Assembly (NCBI GenBank): GCA_945867185.1
Contig: CAMBHM010000102.1
Span: forward strand, 1-5,615
Direction: 5' to 3'
DNA from: Legionella genomosp. 1
GTDB taxonomy: Bacteria > Pseudomonadota > Gammaproteobacteria > Legionellales > Legionellaceae
DNA: 5,615 nucleotides
Positions within the stretch are counted from its first letter, which is position 1, and each line of letters starts with the position of its first letter. The notes under the pieces were generated by a model, which saw nothing but the letters and a program-made list of their open reading frames with translations, searched no databases and was not told the DNA's origin. Of this stretch, positions 1-4,575 are shown piece by piece. Position numbers and translations under genes: made by a program.

Positions 1-2
1 TA

Positions 3-503
3 TAGCGCTTGTATGAACACAAATAATAAGGTGAGCCCGGCTCCACCAAATAATTTAAAATTTACCCAGACATCTGTATCGTACGTGTAGGCTACGTAGA
101 GATTCAAGCTTCCCATGAGGATGAAGAAAAAGGCCCAAGCGGTATTTAAGCGGTGCCAAATGGCCTCAGGAAGCGTCACATTGCCATCCATCATCTTCTG
201 GATGACTGGTTTTTTACCTATCCAAGAGGAGGCAATAAACACGATGGAGGCTATCCAATAGATGCCAGTTGGTTTCCATTTAATGAACCAAGGGTTATGA
301 AAAAACAAGGTGGCGCCGCCTAAGACTAGAATGAGGGCCATGCTGATGAGATGCATGGGTTCATAGCGTTGGTGTTTTAGTCGTTGAAAGATCACTTGTA
401 CTAAGGAGGCAATCATCGCAACAGCCGTTGCAGGATAGATTCCAAAATATTTATAACATATAAAAAAAAGCAGAATAGGAAAAAAATCAAACAGTAGTTT
501 CAT
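3..503 (-). CDS. yciB: YciB inner-membrane septation/envelope protein, C-terminus cut by window edge
   Basis: This is an integral inner-membrane protein of the YciB (septation protein A) family. Family members interact with cell-division and elongation proteins and help maintain envelope integrity. The frame gives 167 complete codons and is still open at base 1. E. coli YciB has 179 residues, so only about 10-15 residues are missing. The protein starts [14 protein letters not shown], which lines up with the usual MK-FLDFLP-VVFF start. It continues with the family landmarks [44 protein letters not shown] and WVNFKLFG. Several hydrophobic stretches fit the known multi-pass topology. The ATG at 503 is chosen because it matches the family start, although no clear Shine-Dalgarno precedes it. 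It lies 57 nt downstream of the mltD-like gene on the same strand, so it may be cotranscribed or use its own promoter in that gap. Identification is firm from sequence pattern. Confidence 0.95.
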   Translation of the reverse strand, partial: MKLLFDFFPILLFFICYKYFGIYPATAVAMIASLVQVIFQRLKHQRYEPMHLISMALILVLGGATLFFHNPWFIKWKPTGIYWIASIVFIASSWIGKKPVIQKMMDGNVTLPEAIWHRLNTAWAFFFILMGSLNLYVAYTYDTDVWVNFKLFGGAGLTLLFVFIQAL

Positions 504-537
504 GGATGAGTGCTAGCTATAGAGTGATTGTAAGGAA

Positions 538-546
538 AGTATAGCA
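538..546 (-). promoter_or_regulatory. Possible extended -10 promoter for yciB
   Basis: Read on the minus strand, the gap between the mltD-like gene and yciB contains TGCTATACT. This is a TGn extension followed by a -10 hexamer matching TATAAT at five of six positions. It sits about 35 nt before the yciB ATG. No good -35 hexamer lies at 16-18 nt, as is common for extended -10 promoters. The site overlaps one arm of the small inverted repeat at 541-560. This is a motif match only, so the confidence is low. Confidence 0.35.
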
Positions 547-560
547 TAGGAGAGTGCTAT
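541..560. repeat. Small perfect inverted repeat between the mltD-like gene and yciB
   Basis: The arms ATAGCA (541-546) and TGCTAT (555-560) are perfect complements around an 8-nt loop. The stem begins immediately after the stop codon of the mltD-like gene. There is no run of T after it on the minus strand, so it is not a convincing intrinsic terminator. It could be a weak RNA hairpin that protects or separates the two coding parts of a shared message, or it could be chance. It overlaps the candidate yciB -10 box. Confidence 0.4.
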
Positions 561-1898
561 TTATCCCAATCTGATTGTTTGACCAAGAATGAGGGTATTG
601 TTGCGGATGCTTGGATTCAAAGCGAGTAGGGCTCTTAGGTTGGTATGAGTACGGTTGGCAATGCCGCTTAAGGTATCGTGTGCTTGTACAACATAGAGAG
701 CAGGCGGGGTACTTCGTTTCCAAATGATCAGGGGTTGTCCTGGACGCAGGGGGAGCTGGGTATTGAGGTGGTTCCAAGTGAGTAGATCATGTTCTGTTAG
801 TCCGTATCTTTTCTGTAAGGTGGATAGGGTTTCATCTATTTGAACGATGTGAATGACTTTATAGTAGGGTGCTTGAGTGAAACGAGGGATCATTGTTTGC
901 CCTTTATCGATGTCCCGTGGCTTCAGCGCTGGAGAGCGAATTGCAGGTAAGCTGCGAGGCGTCAGCGTAGTGATGGGGCGCGAGGCGTGTTTGCGAGAGG
1001 AGTGTAGGCGTTGATCAGCAGGGACCATGGCTAAGTTTCTACTGAAATCATCGACATTGGCTTTGGGGATTAATAATTTATAAGGCTGGTTCGGGGCGGT
1101 TGACCATCGATTAAAGCCAGGATTGAGGTTGATCATTTCTTTATAGGAAATGCCGGCTAGTTTTGCTGCGTGGTTGAGATCGATTTGAGTGCCGATAGTG
1201 ACCTCTTCAAAATAAGGGGCATGGGGAATGTCTGGTAGTTGTAAGTGATAGCGCTCAGGATTTTGAATGATCTCAGCCAAAGCCAATAATCGTGGGATAT
1301 AGGCTTTCGTTTCTTCTGGTACCTTGAGGGACCAAAATTGCAGTTGTGGTTTAGAGAGCCCACTGGATTTGATGAGTCTTGATAAGGCCCCTTCTCCGAA
1401 GTCATACGCTGCAAAAGCAAGCAACCAATCTTGGTAGAATGCGTCATGTAAAGAAGATAAATAGTGTAGAGCAGCTAGGGTAGAGGGGCCAATGCTTCGG
1501 CGCCCATCGAACCACCAGTCTTGTTTTAATCCAAGTTCGGTCCCTGTACCGGGCATCAATTGCCAAAGGCCTGCAGCGCCCACACCGGAGTAAGCAAAGG
1601 GGTTGTAGGAGCTTTCAATCATGGGAATGAGCGCTAATTCTCCCGGGAGGTTTTGTTTTTTGATTTCGGTCACGATGTGGTAAATGTAAGGTTCCGATTG
1701 CCGGGCCACTCGTTCGATATATCCAGGGTGAGAGACGATCCAGCGGATCTGATGTTGTACCGCAGGGTGTGTGGACTCATGGTTAATGGAAAATTGTTGC
1801 CGCAGAACATCCCAGACATTAGGGGCGGCCGTTGCGTAGAGAACGTGAAAGAGCGTTAAAAGTAAAACAAGACCTTTCAAAAGGATGACCTGATTCAA
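561..1898 (-). CDS. mltD: MltD-type lytic murein transglycosylase with LysM repeats
   Basis: The product is a periplasmic peptidoglycan lytic transglycosylase. It would cleave the MurNAc-GlcNAc bond to give 1,6-anhydro ends during wall turnover. At 445 residues it is close to E. coli MltD (452). Residues 1-25 form a signal peptide with a hydrophobic core and an AxA cleavage site (A22-T-A24). There is no lipobox Cys, so unlike E. coli MltD it should be released or held only by its LysM domains. The SLT domain spans about residues 75-215. It holds the catalytic Glu95 in IESSYNPFAYS, then GAAGLWQLMPGTG and AAYDFGEG, where the family more often has AAYN. A LysM-like segment lies near 229-278, a Pro/Arg-rich linker near 296-335, and two clearer LysM repeats at about 346-393 and 402-444. 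The start is TTG at 1898: an in-frame TGA at 1931-1929 (the rlmJ stop) precedes it, and no ATG or GTG lies between. Shine-Dalgarno is weak. The 30-nt gap after rlmJ suggests cotranscription. The family call is firm; the exact paralogue name is less so. Confidence 0.9.
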   Translation of the reverse strand: MNQVILLKGLVLLLTLFHVLYATAAPNVWDVLRQQFSINHESTHPAVQHQIRWIVSHPGYIERVARQSEPYIYHIVTEIKKQNLPGELALIPMIESSYNPFAYSGVGAAGLWQLMPGTGTELGLKQDWWFDGRRSIGPSTLAALHYLSSLHDAFYQDWLLAFAAYDFGEGALSRLIKSSGLSKPQLQFWSLKVPEETKAYIPRLLALAEIIQNPERYHLQLPDIPHAPYFEEVTIGTQIDLNHAAKLAGISYKEMINLNPGFNRWSTAPNQPYKLLIPKANVDDFSRNLAMVPADQRLHSSRKHASRPITTLTPRSLPAIRSPALKPRDIDKGQTMIPRFTQAPYYKVIHIVQIDETLSTLQKRYGLTEHDLLTWNHLNTQLPLRPGQPLIIWKRSTPPALYVVQAHDTLSGIANRTHTNLRALLALNPSIRNNTLILGQTIRLG

Positions 1899-1928
1899 TG
1901 CATTGGGATAGCAGTCTACTATTTCTCT

Positions 1929-2777
1929 TCAAGGGTTAACAAGGTAAAAGGAACGTCCAGGATGGATGATCTTTTTTAACTGGTTCATGACTTCAATGAG
2001 CTCTGCCTGCAGTACATAAGGCGCATTGAGGATCCATAGTCCTGTGCCTTGCAGATCTTCACCAAGGGTTTTGGATTTATAAAACTCGATACACAAGGGG
2101 TTAGATGCTTCAATCTGTTCGAATCTACGGGTGAGTTGTCCGTGTACTTTGCGATCAAGGATGGGGTACCAAACGCAATAGACGCCTGTGCTGAATCGTT
2201 TATAGGCGGCATGCACTGCTTCAGGGATTGTTCGATAATCAGATTTTATTTCATAGGAAGGATCGATAAAAATCAGTCCTCGACGTTCTGGTGGCGGAAG
2301 CAGCGCATGGAGTGCGGTGAGTCCATCCTCTGGGCTCATGGTCACATGTTTGCCTAGTCGCGGCAGCAATTCTAAGGCGTTATATTCGGTGGGGTGTAAT
2401 TCGTTGAACCAAAGTCTATCTTGAGGTCGTAGGAGTTCTAAAGCCAAAGCGGGGGAGCCTGGGTAATAACGCAGCACCTGATCGGGTTTCAAGGGGGAAG
2501 TGGTTCCATTTTTTTTCAAAATAGTATTCAGATAGGGCAGAAAAACAGGCGATAAGTGCGCGCGTTGATTCCAGAGCAATTCAATTCCAACTTGTGCTTC
2601 GCCTGTTTTTAACGCTTGTTGGTCATTCAAATCATATAAGCCTCGTCCTGCATGGGTGTCTAAATAAAACAGGGGCTTTTCTTTTTGTGTGAGGTAGGTC
2701 AGTAGGCGTGTTAATGTCACGTGCTTGAGGAGATCAGCGAAATTCCCGGCATGATAGCCATGTTGGTAACTGAGCAT
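1929..2777 (-). CDS. rlmJ: 23S rRNA (adenine(2030)-N6)-methyltransferase RlmJ
   Basis: RlmJ transfers a methyl group from SAM to N6 of A2030 in 23S rRNA. This is a non-essential housekeeping modification made during ribosome assembly in the cytoplasm. The protein has 282 residues (E. coli 280) and begins MLSYQHGYHAGNFADLLKH, the hallmark RlmJ N-terminus with Lys18 and His19. The SAM-binding motif is YLDTHAGRGLY (38-48), followed by RYYPGSP and ELHP. The catalytic motif IV is DPSY at 172-175, in FIDPSYEIKSDY; E. coli has DPPY, and the Asp and Tyr are kept. Further on, GYKRF- and WYP-type motifs appear as AYKRFSTGVY and VWYP. The ATG at 2777 has an AGGA at 2785-2788 with 7-nt spacing. It is the first gene of a probable rlmJ, mltD-like, yciB transcript and diverges from the 67-residue gene. 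Identification is firm. Confidence 0.96.
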   Translation of the reverse strand: MLSYQHGYHAGNFADLLKHVTLTRLLTYLTQKEKPLFYLDTHAGRGLYDLNDQQALKTGEAQVGIELLWNQRAHLSPVFLPYLNTILKKNGTTSPLKPDQVLRYYPGSPALALELLRPQDRLWFNELHPTEYNALELLPRLGKHVTMSPEDGLTALHALLPPPERRGLIFIDPSYEIKSDYRTIPEAVHAAYKRFSTGVYCVWYPILDRKVHGQLTRRFEQIEASNPLCIEFYKSKTLGEDLQGTGLWILNAPYVLQAELIEVMNQLKKIIHPGRSFYLVNP

Positions 2778-2836
2778 GTGGATTTCCTTTTTTGAACTAT
2801 ACTTCGAGAGTAGATAGTTGATATAGGGAGCGCAAA
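2778..2836. promoter_or_regulatory. Divergent promoter region between rlmJ and the 67-residue gene
   Basis: These 59 nt must serve both divergent genes unless transcription comes from further away. On the minus strand TATAGT (2801-2796) is a good -10 candidate for rlmJ, but the hexamer 17 nt upstream (ATATCA) is poor and the implied leader would be very short. On the plus strand TTGAAC (2792-2797) is a possible -35, but the hexamers at suitable spacing (GATAGT, TAGTTG) match poorly. Shine-Dalgarno sites flank the region: AGGA for rlmJ at 2788-2785 and GGAG for the small gene at 2827-2830. No operator-like palindrome is evident. Confidence 0.35.
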
Positions 2837-3040
2837 ATGGATTTACATAAAGGTCGTGAGTATACGCCGTCTTTTCCTGATCTCATAGAAGAAGAGGATT
2901 GCGATCAGTTGAGGCATCGTAAAGAAGTACGATGCAAATTAGAGGAACGGTTAGAGCGAAAACGTTTGAAAGAAGATCTAGACGATGAACTCTTGGGTGA
3001 GTTTGATTGGTCGAAAATCGATGGTGGTTATGATTTGTGA
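2837..3040 (+). CDS. Small highly charged protein, 67 residues, unknown function
   Basis: I do not recognise this protein with certainty. The ATG at 2837 has a good GGAG 6 nt upstream (2827-2830), and the frame ends in TGA at 3038-3040. About 31% of residues are Asp or Glu. Residues 24-53 (from QLRHRKEV to DDELL) alternate basic and acidic residues with regularly spaced Leu, which fits a single amphipathic helix or short coiled coil. The C-terminus is GEFDWSKIDGGYDL. There is no signal peptide or membrane segment, and the two Cys residues (22, 33) are not arranged as a metal site. The charged helix with a KRLKEDLDD-like centre loosely recalls the small PA3496-type proteins of gammaproteobacteria; that is a weak, memory-based comparison. 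It diverges from rlmJ and overlaps the 3' end of folD by 13 nt on opposite strands. The ribosome-binding site and clean frame between conserved genes make it a likely real gene. Confidence 0.72.
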   Translation: MDLHKGREYTPSFPDLIEEEDCDQLRHRKEVRCKLEERLERKRLKEDLDDELLGEFDWSKIDGGYDL

Positions 3041-3885
3041 TGCCTATCAAAGGCCAGCAATGTGTTTTGCAGCAAGGTTAAGATGGTCATAGGACCGATA
3101 CCGCCTGGGACGGGCGTGAGGTAGCCGACGGTATTTTTTGCGCTTGCAAAGTCCACATCGCCATGGAGTGTCCCATCAGATCGTCGATGCATGCCAACAT
3201 CAACGAGCACCTGCTTTGTATTCATCCACTCTGTTTTAACGACGTTATAGTTGCCAATGGCTACGATGATCAGATCGGCAGATCGAACGTGCCGTTCTAG
3301 ATCGTGGGTTTGTGAGTGGCATACGGTGACGGTGGCTTTGGCAAGTAGGCACTCAAGTGCCATGGGTCGCCCAACGATGTTAGAGGCCCCCACTACAACG
3401 ACGTGTTGACCTTTCAAGGGAATCTCATAATGCGTGAGAAGCTGGATCACTCCATAAGGGGTACAAGGTCGCAATAAGGGGTTGCCTTGTGCCAAACGCC
3501 CGAGGTTATAGGGATGAAATCCATCAACGTCTTTAGTAGGTAGAATGCGTTCGAGTACGCAGGTGCTATCAATATGGGTAGGAAGAGGCAGTTGTACCAA
3601 GATGCCATCTACGGTGTCCAGTTGGTTTAAGGTGTCAATCAAGTTTAATAATGTCGATTGGGTGGTATTGTCTGGGAGATCGTAGGCGAATGATTGAATA
3701 CCCATCTCTTGACAGGCTTTGCGTTTGTGTTTGACATAAATCTGGGAAGCCGGATCGTCTCCCAATAGAATGACTGCAAGACCAGGGGCACGGTGTAGCA
3801 CCTGACATCGGGCTGTGATTTCATCTCTTAGACGCAGCCGCTGTGTGCTTGCGACGAATTGACCATCTAATAAGCAGGCCGTCAT
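3028..3885 (-). CDS. folD: Bifunctional methylenetetrahydrofolate dehydrogenase / methenyltetrahydrofolate cyclohydrolase FolD
   Basis: FolD oxidises 5,10-methylene-THF to 5,10-methenyl-THF with NADP+ and then hydrolyses that to 10-formyl-THF. It supplies one-carbon units for purines and for initiator formyl-Met in the cytoplasm. The product has 285 residues, close to E. coli FolD (288). All family landmarks are present. These include YVKHKRKACQEMGI with Tyr50 and the cyclohydrolase Lys54, then DGILVQLPLP and KDVDGFHPYNLGRL with Asp121. PCTPYGVIQLL follows, then the Rossmann motif VVVGASNIVGRPMA and finally VGYLTPVPGGIGPMT. No catalytic residue is missing. The ATG at 3885 has AGGGA (3896-3892) 6 nt upstream and matches the usual N-terminus. 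Its 3' end overlaps the convergent 67-residue gene by 13 nt, with no terminator visible, so the two transcripts may interfere. A candidate promoter lies at 3913-3941, at the edge of the decayed AbiE region. Confidence 0.97.
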   Translation of the reverse strand: MTACLLDGQFVASTQRLRLRDEITARCQVLHRAPGLAVILLGDDPASQIYVKHKRKACQEMGIQSFAYDLPDNTTQSTLLNLIDTLNQLDTVDGILVQLPLPTHIDSTCVLERILPTKDVDGFHPYNLGRLAQGNPLLRPCTPYGVIQLLTHYEIPLKGQHVVVVGASNIVGRPMALECLLAKATVTVCHSQTHDLERHVRSADLIIVAIGNYNVVKTEWMNTKQVLVDVGMHRRSDGTLHGDVDFASAKNTVGYLTPVPGGIGPMTILTLLQNTLLAFDRHHKS

Positions 3886-3912
3886 ACTAGATCCCTGAAG
3901 AATGTCGGCGTG

Positions 3913-3941
3913 ATTATGGAGTAGGATCGACAGGAATGCAA
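3913..3941 (-). promoter_or_regulatory. Candidate sigma70 promoter for folD
   Basis: On the minus strand CATAAT (3918-3913, five of six matches to TATAAT) lies 17 nt after TTGCAT (3941-3936, which keeps the leading TTG). Transcription would start near 3906, giving a leader of about 20 nt that contains the AGGGA ribosome site. The -10 box overlaps the TAA that ends the broken toxin frame. This promoter therefore lies inside the stretch that does not resemble AbiEii. It is a motif match without experimental support. Confidence 0.45.
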
Positions 3942-3994
3942 TCTGATCGTAGGCAACTGTTTCGTACCGGACAAAAAATCACTGAACTAATCCG
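3914..3994. other. Unassigned stretch between the broken toxin and folD
   Basis: This stretch lies beyond the point where AbiEii similarity ends and before the folD leader. In the toxin frame it encodes a tail rich in Cys and Pro that does not look like AbiEii. The opposite strand is also open across it: from 3936 to 4040 a 34-codon frame from ATG reads MQSDRRQLFRTGQKITELI and then runs antisense into the toxin remnant. It includes the candidate folD promoter. It could be native DNA upstream of folD, or the scar of a small repeat or mobile element. I see no terminal repeats that would decide this. Confidence 0.35.
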
Positions 3995-4174
3995 TGATGT
4001 CCCTCCCTTAAAAGTGAGTTTATTGGCCAACTCTGAGTTGTAGATGGCCGATAGCACCCAAACCAGCCAGATGTCTTTTTCCAATAAGTGAGCTGGGCGT
4101 CCAGTACGAGATGCGGCGAACTCCAACGCTTCAGCCTGATCTTCCGAGCTGAGTGAAAACCATGATTCAGCCAT
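3914..4174 (-). pseudogene. AbiEii-type nucleotidyltransferase toxin, truncated remnant
   Basis: This is the 5' piece of an AbiEii-like toxin, the nucleotidyltransferase half of a type IV toxin-antitoxin (abortive infection) pair. From the ATG at 4174 the frame reads MAESWFSLSSEDQ, then LLEKDIWLVWVLSAIYNSELANK and KLTFKGGTS. This is the characteristic N-terminus of the family, ending in the GG-T-S nucleotide-binding signature. Homology stops at about residue 60 (near 3995). After that come 26 unrelated residues and a TAA at 3916-3914. Family proteins are usually near 300 residues, and the catalytic acidic residues that follow GGTS are absent, so the product cannot be an active enzyme. The start overlaps the antitoxin stop by 8 nt (ATGGCTGA, 4174-4167), the translational coupling expected of an intact abiE operon. 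No inverted repeat or transposase sequence is visible at the break. The family call is from remembered sequence patterns and is fairly firm; loss of function follows from the truncation. Confidence 0.82.
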
Positions 4175-4546
4175 GAGCAATAACCTCACTGACTGCTTTA
4201 GCCATCCAGCTTGGTAACATGGCTCGCACAGTGCCCATAGCCTCCCATTCTGATTCAGGTAGTTTCGTGCGGAGATGTTTAAGTGCTTCGGGTGCGGCCT
4301 CAGGACCAAGCCAAGAAAGAGCGCGAATCGCCATGCCTGCCGGGCGCTTTCCTAATAATAACTGCCAACGATTGCCATGCTTGAATTCAACGCAACGATG
4401 ACCTAGTTGCAATTTTCTGGGTGGGCCAGAGGTAAAAAAACCTCACGAGTAGGTACTTGAGTGGTTAACCCCAACGCATTGGCTTCAGCCGCACCATTGG
4501 CTACCACGGTTTCACCTGCCAGACTTTCTCTCAAGATGGTGTATAA
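4167..4546 (-). pseudogene. AbiEi-type (DUF6088-like) antitoxin, N-terminally truncated and frameshifted
   Basis: This is the remnant of an AbiEi-type antitoxin, which in intact systems represses its own operon and counteracts the AbiEii nucleotidyltransferase. Reading down from 4546, the first segment gives ESLAGETVVANGAAEA and then NALGLTTQVPTREVF. It then meets seven T (4440-4434). Continuing in that frame soon hits TAG, whereas shifting by one base restores TSGPPRKLQLGHRCVEF, then HGNRWQLLLGKRPAGMAIR, ALSWLGPEAAP and LPSWMAKAVSEVIAHG, ending in TGA at 4169-4167. Both segments are classic for this family, so one lost T, or two gained, explains the break. About 80 N-terminal residues, including the winged-helix DNA-binding domain, are missing, and the frame is closed by TAA just above 4546. 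An 81-residue C-terminal piece could start at TTG 4412, but it lacks the DNA-binding part and has no evident ribosome site. The 8-nt overlap with the toxin gene is kept. A homopolymer sequencing error could explain the frameshift but not the missing N-terminus. Confidence 0.82.
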
Positions 4547-4547
4547 T
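4542..4547 (+). promoter_or_regulatory. -10 box (TATAAT) of the effector-like gene
   Basis: A perfect TATAAT lies 28 nt before the ATG at 4576, which would place transcription start near 4554 with a leader of about 20 nt. The hexamers 16-18 nt upstream (such as CCAGAC) do not resemble TTGACA, so a regulator or a different spacing may be involved. The box lies at the exact point where the antitoxin remnant's frame closes, so the promoter's upstream half is degraded antitoxin sequence. Confidence 0.5.
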
Positions 4548-4567
4548 TAAATTACAACATGATTTCT

Positions 4568-4571
4568 GGAG
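4568..4571 (+). promoter_or_regulatory. Shine-Dalgarno site of the effector-like gene, bearing on two adjacent ATGs
   Basis: GGAG lies 4 nt before the first ATG (4576) and 7 nt before the second (4579). The second has the more usual spacing, so translation may begin there and the protein would start MPKSKEG. The difference is one residue. Confidence 0.7.
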
Positions 4572-4575
4572 AAAA

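Noticed and set aside
172..175. RlmJ DPSY (residues 172-175) as a sign of catalytic loss
   Set aside because: The Asp and Tyr of the N6-adenine methyltransferase motif are kept, and only the third residue differs from E. coli DPPY. The rest of the protein is intact, so it is probably ordinary variation.
541..560. Inverted repeat after the mltD-like gene as an intrinsic terminator
   Set aside because: The stem is only 6 bp and A/T-rich, and no T run follows on the minus strand.
1653..1859. 68-codon plus-strand frame inside the mltD-like gene
   Set aside because: It is antisense to a well-conserved SLT domain and signal peptide, with no ribosome site or recognisable sequence.
2049..2357. 102-codon plus-strand frame inside rlmJ
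   Set aside because: It is the opposite-strand shadow of conserved RlmJ sequence, including the DPSY motif region.
4175..4309. Upstream extension of the truncated toxin frame to 4309
   Set aside because: Residues before the ATG at 4174 overlap the antitoxin coding sequence in another frame and do not resemble AbiEii. The 4174 start with the ATGGCTGA overlap is the family-typical one.
3886..4575. tRNA gene, CRISPR array or complete insertion sequence in the folD-effector gap
   Set aside because: No cloverleaf, regularly spaced repeats, transposase frame or terminal inverted repeats could be seen.
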